From: Arthrobacter psychrochitiniphilus
Lineage (GTDB): Bacteria; Actinomycetota; Actinomycetes; Actinomycetales; Micrococcaceae
Length of the DNA stretch: 41,985 nucleotides
Assembly (NCBI RefSeq): GCF_003185915.1
Contig: NZ_QHLZ01000018.1
Span: forward strand, 1 to 41,985
Direction: 5' to 3'
The position numbers were made by a program, and so were the translations under genes. Positions 34,045 through 41,985 of this stretch are shown piece by piece. The notes beneath the pieces are model-generated. The model ran no database searches. It was not told where the DNA came from and saw only the letters and a program-made list of their open reading frames with translations. Numbering within the stretch: the stretch's first letter is position 1; each line of letters opens with the position of its first letter.

Positions 34045-36843
34045 ATGAAATTCAAACTTCGTGGCTACCAGGCCAAGGCTAAGCGCCAGATACTTGAAGA
34101 CATCAGCGATGGGATTAACCGCTATCAGATAAGTGATGGAGCACGAGTTACTGCCGTCCAGCTCACTGCTCCAACGGGCTCTGGAAAGACCGTCATCGCG
34201 TCAGCTGTAATTGAGGCGGCCTTGTTTGGATCTGAAGATGTCTTGGGTCAACCGGATTGGACGTTCCTTTGGGTATCTGATGACCCATCGCTGAACGAGC
34301 AAACGTCACGCAAGTTCCTCACGGCATCAGACAAAATTTCGCACGGAACCATCGAGATCATCGAGTCCAGTTTTGATCAGAAGGTGCTCGATCCTGGCAA
34401 AATCTACTTCCTCAACGTTCAAAAGCTCAGCTCAAGCGGGAAATTGGTCAAAGAAGGGGGCGATACCCGCGAGTATTCCTTCTGGTCAACATTGACCAAT
34501 ACGATCCAGTCCAGGCCCGACAAGTTTGTCGTGATGATAGACGAAGCCCACGTCGGCATGAAGATGGAGCGTTCGCGCGATACCATCGTTTCTCGCATCA
34601 TCGGAGGGGCCAAGACGGGTCGGCCTGCTGCTCCGGTCATCGTGGGCATTACTGCTACGCCCAAGCGCTTTGAGAAGGCGATGGATAGCATTGATCGGCG
34701 TGTTATCCCAACCAAGGTTGCTGTAGAAGAAGTGCAACAGTCTGGTCTTCTCAAAGATGGATTGGTTCTGTCATCACCCGAGGCGCCAGGGGCATCCTTC
34801 AACGAGTCAGCGCTACTGCGTCATGCCGTCGCAACTACTCTCAAGTACGAGAAAACTTGGAAGGAGTATTCGGAAGTCGAGAGTGAACCGCAGGTATTGC
34901 CAGCTCTAGTCGTTCAGGTCGTCAACACATCCGCCAATGAAGCGGACGAGCTGGCCGGTATCGTCACGACGATCATGGAATCCTGGCCAGGGCTTAAGTC
35001 CGTCAACATTTGCCATACTTTCTCTGACCACAAGACGCTAGTCGCTGGGCCATACAACATCGCTTACTCGAACCCCGAAGATATCCAGGATGACTTGGAT
35101 ATCCGTGTTGTGCTTTGCAAGCAAGCCATTACGACGGGCTGGGACTGCCCTCGGGCAGAAGTTCTTTTGTCCTATAGAAAGGTCGAGGATCAAGACGCGA
35201 TTACTCAGATCGTCGGCCGTATGATTCGTACGCCTTTGGCTCGACGGGTCGAGAAGAACGAAGCACTGAACTATGTTCATTGCTTCCTGCCACGCTTCAA
35301 CAAGGCCGGTGTGAAGCAGATCGCTGATCGACTGCGACTTGGTGATGATAGCTTCCGCCAGGAGTGGATTCATCCTCAGGGTGAAGACAACGAAGCGCCT
35401 CAGGAGACTCTGCCGATATTCCCCTCTACGGAAGAGACACTTGCATCCAGCCCTGTAGCGGAGCGTGCAACAACCTTTAATACGGGACTATTCGCGGAAC
35501 GTAGTCGGCAGCAAGCAGCTGAAGACCAGACGAAGCCGTTGCTTGATGATGAAGGCGACGTCGTCCCGCCCAACGTTTCCACGTTGCCTGTTCAGGTTGA
35601 AGACGAGCCGATCAAAGTCGCGCATGATCCGGATGCTGACTCCGACAAGGATACTGGCGGGATGAGTGTGATCACCCAAGAGGCGGTGACACTTCTCCGT
35701 AACCCAATGCTCGACGGTGGTGTATTCGACCTGGTCTCGGAGCTGCGGTCTTACGTCATCCCCAGCTTCCAATACCGCTCACAAGTAGAACGTCTCAAGA
35801 GCTTTGCCACCCTCATCACAGGAGGTGGGCCGAGCGCTATCCTTCAGGGAGCGGCAAGGATGTCCAATGAACGGCTGCTTGCTGTACTGCGCGAGGCTCG
35901 CCTTCAATTGGATGCCAGCGAGAAGTTCGAGCAAGAAGAAACGAAGCTTGCTCACTTCCTGATCGAGAACCAGGTAACAACTCTCTTCGAGGGTGGTCAG
36001 GTACTTGAGATTGATGCGCAAGAAGAAGTGGAAATGGACTCCAAGGGCATCGAGCACCTCTACTCACAGGCTGGCCGCCGTATCGGCAAGTCTATGGCTG
36101 ACAGCTACCTCAACGAACGTCTCTCGGCAGACGGCGACGTTTACACGGCCATGATGTCGGTGGCCGTCGTGGCCTATCAGCCGAACGTCAAGGATCGACT
36201 TGAGAAAGTAGCCAACGAAACAATCTTGGAGTGGTTCAAGGAATACCAGACTGAGATCAATAAGTCGTCGGCTACGTTGAAGGCTCAGCTCGATGAAATC
36301 CGTTCTGAGGCTACGGATCCAGAGCCAACAGTCATTACGTTGCCGATCAACAAGCCGTTCCCAGTCGCTGAGATTGTTTGGCCGAAACATCTGCTTTCTT
36401 CCGAATCCGGCCACTACCCCGTAAAGCTGAATGAGTGGGAAGTCCATGTCCTGAATTCCGAGCTCCAGGATGGCAATTGCATCGGCTGGTACCGAAATCC
36501 CAACTACGGTTCCGCGTCATTGACCATCCCATACTCGATGAACGGAAAGTACCGAGGTCTGACACCAGACTTCATCTTCTTTCATCAGACGAGCGATGGA
36601 ATCGTTGCGTCGATCCTTGACCCTCATGCCCAGAGCCTTAGCGATTCCGTTCCGAAGCTCAAGGGCATGGCAAAGTACGCCTTGGATCACGGTGCTGACT
36701 ATCAGCGCATTGAGTCCGTCATCAAGATCAACGATGTTTTCTATTCATTGAATTTGAAGGACGCGTCAGTTCAGGACGCGGTGGCAAAGTACACAGATTC
36801 ACGTCCTGAGCCGCTATATGTGGAGCATGCCGGCAAATACTAG
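34045..36843 (+). CDS. res: Type III restriction enzyme helicase-nuclease (Res)
   Basis: A 932-residue superfamily 2 helicase-nuclease that cleaves DNA after ATP-driven communication between sites. Walker A APTGSGKT is at 42-49, Walker B DEAH in MIDEAHVGM near 167, and ITTGWDCPRAEVL with IVGRMIRT (motifs V and VI) near 362-396. The C-terminal nuclease-like region has PD at 841-842 and ILDPH with D859 and H861 instead of a plain E-x-K. The length fits type III Res subunits. It forms an operon with mod. Confidence 0.87.
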   Translation: MKFKLRGYQAKAKRQILEDISDGINRYQISDGARVTAVQLTAPTGSGKTVIASAVIEAALFGSEDVLGQPDWTFLWVSDDPSLNEQTSRKFLTASDKISHGTIEIIESSFDQKVLDPGKIYFLNVQKLSSSGKLVKEGGDTREYSFWSTLTNTIQSRPDKFVVMIDEAHVGMKMERSRDTIVSRIIGGAKTGRPAAPVIVGITATPKRFEKAMDSIDRRVIPTKVAVEEVQQSGLLKDGLVLSSPEAPGASFNESALLRHAVATTLKYEKTWKEYSEVESEPQVLPALVVQVVNTSANEADELAGIVTTIMESWPGLKSVNICHTFSDHKTLVAGPYNIAYSNPEDIQDDLDIRVVLCKQAITTGWDCPRAEVLLSYRKVEDQDAITQIVGRMIRTPLARRVEKNEALNYVHCFLPRFNKAGVKQIADRLRLGDDSFRQEWIHPQGEDNEAPQETLPIFPSTEETLASSPVAERATTFNTGLFAERSRQQAAEDQTKPLLDDEGDVVPPNVSTLPVQVEDEPIKVAHDPDADSDKDTGGMSVITQEAVTLLRNPMLDGGVFDLVSELRSYVIPSFQYRSQVERLKSFATLITGGGPSAILQGAARMSNERLLAVLREARLQLDASEKFEQEETKLAHFLIENQVTTLFEGGQVLEIDAQEEVEMDSKGIEHLYSQAGRRIGKSMADSYLNERLSADGDVYTAMMSVAVVAYQPNVKDRLEKVANETILEWFKEYQTEINKSSATLKAQLDEIRSEATDPEPTVITLPINKPFPVAEIVWPKHLLSSESGHYPVKLNEWEVHVLNSELQDGNCIGWYRNPNYGSASLTIPYSMNGKYRGLTPDFIFFHQTSDGIVASILDPHAQSLSDSVPKLKGMAKYALDHGADYQRIESVIKINDVFYSLNLKDASVQDAVAKYTDSRPEPLYVEHAGKY

Positions 36844-36970
36844 GCGGCCAGCCGATGACGAATAGTAGACCATGGTCTTTTTTGCTTTTCATTTACCATT
36901 ATCCAGCGAAGAGCAGAATGCTTCGTGTCGTCATGGTGTATCGATTGACCTAAGGTTTTTAGGGCCCGCT

Positions 36971-37498
36971 TTATATAGTGGATAGGACCGGTGCAATGGC
37001 CAAACACGCGTGGGACCGAAGATAGTAGGTTGGCGGCCATGGCGCGCCGACCTGGATTTGTGTCGGATCTGGACGGATAAGCAGGACGGAATCTGGCCAG
37101 ATGGCAAACGTTCCGTTCTCGATCCAGACTGGTTGAACGTAGCCGAACTTGTTCCAGCGTATGGTTGCCCAGGAGCCAGTCGGTTGGATTTCTTCGAAAC
37201 TGATGACTGTGATCTCAGTGGTGGCTTCGTGTTCGCCTTTGATCCGGGTTAGGTATTCCCACTGCCGGTTGGCAAATTGCTGCCACTGTCGCCGCCCCTG
37301 AAATCGTCGGGCCCAGCGCCAAGCAACCCAGCCTGCCGCCAAGAGCGCTATTCCGAACGCGATCCAAACACTCTGGAATCCTGGCCACGCGATGGCAATC
37401 GCGAAGGCCAAGTACAGCAGAGCCACTCCGACGATGACGGTCGTCGCGACTAGGAGGCCGCCGCTGAGCTGTGGCTTGATCATCGGGTTGCTCTCCAT
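36971..37498 (-). CDS. Small two-helix membrane protein, unknown function
   Basis: A 175-residue protein with membrane helices at about 13-37 and 43-62 and a C-terminal cytoplasmic domain of about 110 residues (ITVISFEEIQPTGSWATIRW, VQPVWIENGTFAIWPDSVLL). The domain looks like a YcxB/PH-like beta domain, but this is weak. I chose the ATG at 37498, which has a strong GGAGGAGGT; a longer frame to 37558 overlaps the relaxase. It lies 22 nt after the relaxase stop in the same direction, so it is likely part of that operon and could have a transfer or exclusion role. Confidence 0.65.
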   Translation of the reverse strand: MESNPMIKPQLSGGLLVATTVIVGVALLYLAFAIAIAWPGFQSVWIAFGIALLAAGWVAWRWARRFQGRRQWQQFANRQWEYLTRIKGEHEATTEITVISFEEIQPTGSWATIRWNKFGYVQPVWIENGTFAIWPDSVLLIRPDPTQIQVGAPWPPTYYLRSHACLAIAPVLSTI

Positions 37499-37520
37499 AG
37501 CTACCTCCTCCGCTCTTATT

Positions 37521-40500
37521 CTAAATTTTCCAGCCGACATTGGTAAGGGCAGCACCAACGGAAACCTTCACGGCGGTAGATCCATCGCGGGCGGCAACAG
37601 TGGATTGTAGCCGAGCCAGTTCTGCTTCGAGCTGCCGCCGGTCGTTGGCGCGTTCCCACTCGTAGTCTGCCGGGTGAGGGCCCAGCGGTTCCGGGTCATT
37701 CCCGATCTGCCAACGATCCCTGTAGATGGCTATTTGTTCCAGCAGCGCATTTCGTACTATCGCATTGGTGACGCTGGGAAGCGTGCCGTCAACTCGCTGT
37801 GTCCACGGATCGGTGCCGGCCAGCACCTTCATTTTCAGCTCCTGGACTCTGCCGGCTGCGAGGCGGCGTACTTGGGAAATCATTTCCGTGAGATCTGGAC
37901 GGCTACTGGCGAACTCCTCATGCAACCAATCATCGAGGCCATCTGACGCGCTGCCACCGAGAAGGCGGAGTCGTGCATGGAGAACAGCCATAAGGTCATC
38001 GGCGTCGCCGGGGCTACGAATCGTGTGTTCCAGTGTTGTTGTCGCCGCACGTGGCTGGGCCGCCGTTGCCCGTCTCCAGGCAGCCACACCCGCACCCCAC
38101 GATGGCGAGCACTCCAAGATGCTCGCAAGGCCTGGCAGCACATGGTCGACGGCGGTACGCAGGTCGTCAGCGGCCGCGAGCTGGGCGAGGTAGTCGTATT
38201 CAGCGGCGAGACGATGCAGGGAATGCGCATTCTCCTGTTCCTCGTCGCGAACCTCGTGCGCGGCTCGCTCGGATCCTTGGGCTGCCAGGACTTCACCGAT
38301 GATTTCCAACCAAGTCGACTCGGGCACCTCATGCAGCTCGTCGTCACTGGCGGGGCTGGATTCACACACGTAGGCGGTGTTCATGTCCCGTCCGCGGGTC
38401 ATGCCGACGTAGAACAGTTCACGCGTCAGGCAACCTTGGGTAAGCAAGGTGTGGCTGGTGCCGACAGTGATGCCTTGGGAGCGGTGCGCTGTCGTCGCGT
38501 ATCCGAGCTCGGTGGATTCCGTGAGGTACTCGCTGCTCAGCCGGATGCTCTTGCCGGTGTCGAGCCGGCGACCCATCACTGATCCATCGCGGTCCGGCGT
38601 CGCGGTGATTTTGATGAGCGTGCCATTGCGGATGAAGTCACCGGAGTCATCAGTGAGGCGCCGGTCGTTCTTGCGGGCAATGACGGTGTCACCGCGGCCC
38701 GCGTAGAGCTCGTCGCTGAGCCGCACTGTCCGGACGGCATCAACAGTGCCCTTGTCCACCAGCTCCGCGTGGGCACGTTCATTGAGGGCTGTGACGGTCT
38801 CGTTGTCCGGTGCGATGAGGATTGACGAAACCCCGGCTTGGATATCCGAGGCCCACCACTCATACGCCTTGTCAACCATCTCGACGTAGTCACCGTGGCG
38901 AAAACGACCATGTGTTGCATAGGCCTGGATCGCCGCCACATCTCCCACGCGCAGCAGGAGCGACGCCGGTCCCTCCCATTCGTGGCTGAACCTCCGCACA
39001 CTGGTCAGCTGCACCGCCTTGCCCTGCCGGTCCAACCAGCCCAGGATCCCGCCGGCATCGATCGCGTCCAGCTGCGCAGGATCACCCACCAACAGAATCT
39101 TGGCACCGATATCGCGCGCCTGATGTACCAGTGCCGCCAATTGCACGGTCGAAACCATCGACGCCTCGTCCACGATCACAAGCTGATCGCGCCGAAATTG
39201 CCACTGCTCGTGCTGCATAGCCAAGGCAGCCATCCGCTGCGTCGTTCTGGCCCGCTGCCACGACGAGGCTGGATTCGCAGTCTCCAAGTCCAGAAACTGT
39301 TCCGCCCGGTGGACAGCGCCTTGGCCGACCGTTTCATACAGCCACTTGGCTACATTCTCAGCGGCCAAGCCCAGCTTCCTGCCGAGCACCTCGGCACTAG
39401 CAGCTGCCGGGGCAAGTCCAACGACGCTGCCTGGACCGTAGGCCTGTTCCCAACCGTCGCGGATGGCGGCCATGGTGGTGGTTTTGCCTGACCCTGCTGG
39501 ACCGACGACGGCGTCAAGGAACCTGCCGCTGGAGAGCACCTCGTGCGCTGCGGCACGTTGGTCAGGTGCCAGCCCAAGGTGACCGGCAGAATGGTCGCCC
39601 GTGGTGAGGAAGGTGTCGGCGAGGTGGGGCGCGATGGCGGGTCCGCCGTCGTCGTTCCTGGTGTCCATGACCAATTGTTCGTTGGCTAGGATGCCGGCGT
39701 CCGTGTAGAGGCGGGCGCCGGGGAACTCGAAGACGGCGTGGCCGGCGAAGGCGATGTCATTGCTGGCGTTGAGCGGGACGTTGTAGCGGTAGGCGTTGAG
39801 CGCGACGCTCTGGTACTCGGCGGCGGAGGTGACGGCGTCGAGCATGTGGCGGCGATCGGCGGGGGAGGCGCACCGAATTTCGGCGCAGATACGTTCTGCC
39901 TCGGCCAGGAGGTTCCAGCGGTTCCATGTGGCGCGGCGTTGCGCCACCGCCTGGCGGGTGGCGTCGGCAGCGGCGGTGACCCATAGACCGGTGAGGTCGG
40001 CAGTGCTGACGGGGCGTTCGTGGGAGCGGTTGATGGTTTGGCGGACGACGTGGGCGGGTTCAAAGCCGAGCTGCTGGGCTCGGGATCGCCAGCCGGCGGC
40101 GAGGTCGCTGAGCGGCAGCGGGTCCTTGCCCTTCGCCTGCCGGGTGGACAGTGTGGCCTGCTGGCGCAGCTTGACGATCACGGTGGGGGAGGGCTCACGG
40201 CCGTGTTCCTGCGTCCACGCCTCGACGAGCCGATCCTTTTCTTCATCGATGCGGTGGGTTCGGCTGGAGAACTCGTGAATGAGGGCATTATCGACGCCGA
40301 CGAGCTCATGGCGGGCGTTGCGCACGCGACTGGTAGGTGGCCGGAAGCCCGGGACCGCGCCGAGGCGGTCTTGCAAACGGTCAAAGAGCAGGCCGTTGTA
40401 GTGTTCGCTGGCCGCCACAGTGGCCTTGTAGAGCGTCCTTGAATCCAGGGTGGTCCAGGCGCCGTCCGTTGCACGCTGCACCCGGTTGGCAATGACGACG

Positions 40501-41072
40501 TGCGTGTGGAGTTGGGGATCTCGGGCGCGGGATTCCCAATGGTCAAACGCAGCGGCGACCGCGCCTTTGGCCGCGACATGTGCGACACCGCCGCGACCGG
40601 TGCGGGTGTGGATGGCTGATTCCTCGAGCCACTCGAGGACCTCGTCGACGGCGTTATGGTGGGCGGCGAGGATCTGCTGCTGTTCATCGCGTGAAGCCAG
40701 CGCCCACAGGACGGAAATGGACTTCGGGACGCTGAACGTCAGATCGAATCCGGCCACGGCCACGCGTTGGATTTCCTCACCATTGCGATGGGCAATAGTC
40801 GTTTTTCCGTGGTGGTGGCCCAACGCCTGATGCGTGTCCGGGTGGTCGGCGTCGGTGAAGACTGCGGTGGCGTCGTCACTGGTGACGGGGTCCAGCCTTT
40901 CACGGCTTATGCCAGCCAAGCCGCTGCCGATCCACCTGCCCGGGGGAGTGCCGGCCTTCATGTAGTAGCTCGTGGCGTCGCTTGGGGTGAGGGGGACGTC
41001 GTCGTGCATGGTGGTTTTCAACAGGTACTTGACGCCGCTCTTCGCGGTCAGGCGGGCGATGGAGATAGTCAT
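37521..41072 (-). CDS. mobF: MobF-family relaxase-helicase (TrwC/TraA type)
   Basis: Nicks oriT, stays bound to the 5' end and unwinds the strand for transfer. The 1183-residue protein starts with a TrwC-type relaxase domain (about 1-330): tyrosines Y36 and Y37 in TSYYMKAG are nucleophile candidates, and the metal-binding histidines are H178, H189 and H191 in DPQLHTHVV. A helicase of the RecD/TraI type follows, with Walker A GPAGSGKT at about 524-531, LVIVDEASMV as motif II and ATTAHRSQGITVG as a later motif. The stop lies at 37521. The start ATG overlaps the upstream accessory gene stop (ATGA). This relaxase class pairs with VirD4-type coupling proteins, as found here. Confidence 0.93.
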   Translation of the reverse strand: MTISIARLTAKSGVKYLLKTTMHDDVPLTPSDATSYYMKAGTPPGRWIGSGLAGISRERLDPVTSDDATAVFTDADHPDTHQALGHHHGKTTIAHRNGEEIQRVAVAGFDLTFSVPKSISVLWALASRDEQQQILAAHHNAVDEVLEWLEESAIHTRTGRGGVAHVAAKGAVAAAFDHWESRARDPQLHTHVVIANRVQRATDGAWTTLDSRTLYKATVAASEHYNGLLFDRLQDRLGAVPGFRPPTSRVRNARHELVGVDNALIHEFSSRTHRIDEEKDRLVEAWTQEHGREPSPTVIVKLRQQATLSTRQAKGKDPLPLSDLAAGWRSRAQQLGFEPAHVVRQTINRSHERPVSTADLTGLWVTAAADATRQAVAQRRATWNRWNLLAEAERICAEIRCASPADRRHMLDAVTSAAEYQSVALNAYRYNVPLNASNDIAFAGHAVFEFPGARLYTDAGILANEQLVMDTRNDDGGPAIAPHLADTFLTTGDHSAGHLGLAPDQRAAAHEVLSSGRFLDAVVGPAGSGKTTTMAAIRDGWEQAYGPGSVVGLAPAAASAEVLGRKLGLAAENVAKWLYETVGQGAVHRAEQFLDLETANPASSWQRARTTQRMAALAMQHEQWQFRRDQLVIVDEASMVSTVQLAALVHQARDIGAKILLVGDPAQLDAIDAGGILGWLDRQGKAVQLTSVRRFSHEWEGPASLLLRVGDVAAIQAYATHGRFRHGDYVEMVDKAYEWWASDIQAGVSSILIAPDNETVTALNERAHAELVDKGTVDAVRTVRLSDELYAGRGDTVIARKNDRRLTDDSGDFIRNGTLIKITATPDRDGSVMGRRLDTGKSIRLSSEYLTESTELGYATTAHRSQGITVGTSHTLLTQGCLTRELFYVGMTRGRDMNTAYVCESSPASDDELHEVPESTWLEIIGEVLAAQGSERAAHEVRDEEQENAHSLHRLAAEYDYLAQLAAADDLRTAVDHVLPGLASILECSPSWGAGVAAWRRATAAQPRAATTTLEHTIRSPGDADDLMAVLHARLRLLGGSASDGLDDWLHEEFASSRPDLTEMISQVRRLAAGRVQELKMKVLAGTDPWTQRVDGTLPSVTNAIVRNALLEQIAIYRDRWQIGNDPEPLGPHPADYEWERANDRRQLEAELARLQSTVAARDGSTAVKVSVGAALTNVGWKI

Positions 41073-41626
41073 CGGGATTCCGCCGAGATATTCGTGTTCC
41101 AGCCGCGGCGGTGGAAGATTTCCGCGGTGGGCCGGTCAAGGGGGATGCCGAGGTGGTCGGTGAGTTGGAGCATGCGAACGGCGATCTGCATCAGGTCCTG
41201 CAGATCAGCGTTTCTAGTCTTTAGGATTCGCGAGACCTCCAGTTTTAGCTCGACGCATTCAGCCTTGGCCTCTGCAAGCTGACTGGACTGATCAAAATAC
41301 TTGTTGGCCAATAGGTGCAGCTGGGTTCGCTGATCGTCGATGACTCTGTCCCGAGCCAGGACAGTTTCCTGGGACTTGGACAGGATGACGGATGTTCCAG
41401 ATTGCAAACTGCGCAGGTGCTGTTTCTCCGCATTGAGGAGGCGAGCGTTCCCATTGGCATGCTCAAGGGCAACAAGGGTTTGGGTGCTTGTTCTTGCTGT
41501 GGCTCTCCGGGTGTCCCGGCGACGCCTCTCACGGGATCGTCCCGAACACGAGGCTGAGCAGTACAGCTGAGTGGTGCGCCGCGGTTCAAACGGGGCTTGG
41601 CATTCTGGGCACTTTTTCGTAGACAT
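41069..41626 (-). CDS. Zinc-ribbon and coiled-coil relaxosome accessory protein
   Basis: A 185-residue protein. The N terminus has C6, C9, C23 and C27 (CPECQAPFEPRRTTQLYCSASC), a likely zinc ribbon, followed by a very basic run (RSRERRRRDTRRA) and a helical coiled coil (about 60-130). It overlaps the relaxase start by 4 bp. Position and basic DNA-binding look suggest an oriT-binding accessory or recruiter for the relaxase. No Shine-Dalgarno site is clear before the ATG, so the mRNA may be leaderless or the start may differ. Family not recognised. Confidence 0.65.
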   Translation of the reverse strand: MSTKKCPECQAPFEPRRTTQLYCSASCSGRSRERRRRDTRRATARTSTQTLVALEHANGNARLLNAEKQHLRSLQSGTSVILSKSQETVLARDRVIDDQRTQLHLLANKYFDQSSQLAEAKAECVELKLEVSRILKTRNADLQDLMQIAVRMLQLTDHLGIPLDRPTAEIFHRRGWNTNISAESR

Positions 41627-41985
41627 ACAGAATCATGGCCAAATGGGCCCAGATCACCATGACTGCCCGTGGAACTTCCCGCCACGGGCAAGGCCTTGGA
41701 TGCCAGACGTGTGAACCTTGGTCTGAACCTTGGTCTGCCGCCTTGGTCTAACGCCTTGATTTATGGAGGTGAGTCTCCGTTTATGTAGCTCTTCTTGTAG
41801 GACGCGCGATTGAGCGGGTAACACGTTGAACGGATTGAAGTGGCCCAAGGCGCGTTGGTAGTGTTTGTCTGATCAGTCCATTGGATAGTGTGAAGTAGCA
41901 GCTCAATCACCAGGGCTCCTGATATCACGATTTAATTGATGAGAGCCGGCGCCTTGGTTTTGATTGCGTATTTGAGGATCAGGCT
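41627..41985. other. Candidate oriT/regulatory region upstream of the relaxase operon
   Basis: No gene is supported. A perfect 9-bp hairpin, TGCCCGTGG (41664-41672) with CCACGGGCA (41682-41690), is followed by CCTTGG at 41695, 41716, 41728 and 41741 and a partial CCTTGA at 41754. GAACCTTGGTCT is repeated exactly at 41713-41724 and 41725-41736. Another CCTTGG is at 41952. An inverted repeat next to direct repeats beside relaxosome genes is the usual form of an origin of transfer. The nick site is not identified. Confidence 0.5.

Larger units (their letters stand above)
10131..41985. mobile_element. Integrative and conjugative element, left end at tRNA-Thr, right end outside window
   Basis: Everything right of the tRNA fits one ICE: integrase and excisionase-like gene at the tRNA, regulators, a type IV secretion gene set, coupling protein, ArdC-like protein, a type III restriction-modification cargo, and a MobF relaxase with a possible oriT. 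I could not find a second copy of the tRNA 3' end (TTCGAATCTGATAGGGGGC) in the window, so the element should extend past 41985. The left boundary is inferred from the tRNA position, not from a seen repeat pair. Confidence 0.82.

Noticed and set aside
10131..41985. CRISPR array or cas genes
   Set aside because: No regularly spaced repeats of 24 to 40 bases and no Cas-like proteins were seen; the CCTTGG repeats are too short and too close.
10131..41985. Classic actinomycete AICE with an FtsK-type TraB transfer protein
   Set aside because: The element has a MobF relaxase and VirB4/VirD4-like proteins, which point to ssDNA transfer; no FtsK/SpoIIIE-like transfer gene or RepSA-type replication gene was found.
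41627..41985. Iteron-type replication origin
   Set aside because: No replication initiator gene is present nearby, and the relaxosome genes make an oriT more likely.

Overview
The window reads as actinobacterial, most likely Micrococcaceae (Arthrobacter-like). This is inferred from GC-rich codon use, actinobacterial families (DUF4032, EspR-like regulator, SCO6880-type conjugation protein, DUF4913) and frequent GTG/TTG starts. No ribosomal RNA or other taxonomic marker is present, so the genus is inference.

Region 1 (1 to about 10.13 kb) looks like ordinary chromosome. It holds a GH13 alpha-glucan hydrolase, a GlcD-type FAD-linked oxidase, then on the minus strand a DUF4032 kinase-fold protein, a MalK/UgpC-type sugar ABC transporter ATPase, and otsB and otsA for trehalose synthesis. 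A plus-strand membrane-anchored DsbA-like oxidoreductase and a tRNA-Thr(UGU) follow. Much of this is sugar, maltodextrin and trehalose metabolism. Good hairpin terminators separate several units.

Region 2 (about 10.13 kb to beyond the window end) is a large integrated conjugative element. Directly 3' of the tRNA-Thr lies a tyrosine integrase with a small excisionase-like gene, the usual tRNA-integration layout. Next is a regulatory block: two small winged-helix proteins, a GIY-YIG nuclease-like protein, an EspR-like XRE protein, and an ECF-sigma-like protein with an extra C-terminal helix-turn-helix. Conjugation genes follow on the plus strand: a membrane-anchored VirB8/TcpC-like protein, a transglycosylase/NlpC-P60 wall hydrolase, then after an interruption a VirB2-like small membrane protein, VirB6-like, SCO6880-like, VirB4-like ATPase, VirD4-like coupling protein, DUF4913 and an ArdC-like protein. 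Most of these genes are translationally coupled.

The conjugation operon is split between 17.25 and 23.07 kb by minus-strand DNA: two membrane-protein genes (the first visibly AT-richer) and a complete IS21-family element with about 30-bp terminal inverted repeats. Downstream, a type III restriction-modification pair (mod, res) of lower GC forms a defence cargo next to the antirestriction-like ardC. On the minus strand are a small membrane protein, a MobF relaxase-helicase and a zinc-ribbon/coiled-coil accessory protein. Upstream of that operon, at 41.66 to 41.76 kb, a perfect hairpin plus spaced CCTTGG repeats form an oriT candidate. The far attachment site is not in the window.

The parts make a coherent ssDNA-type ICE: relaxase plus accessory process oriT, the VirD4-like protein couples to the VirB-like channel, ArdC-like protein may protect incoming DNA, and the type III system may stabilise the element or defend the host. 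I see no CRISPR array. The most unusual items are the sigma-like regulator with its own divergent control region, the cargo insertion in the transfer operon, and the oriT candidate.
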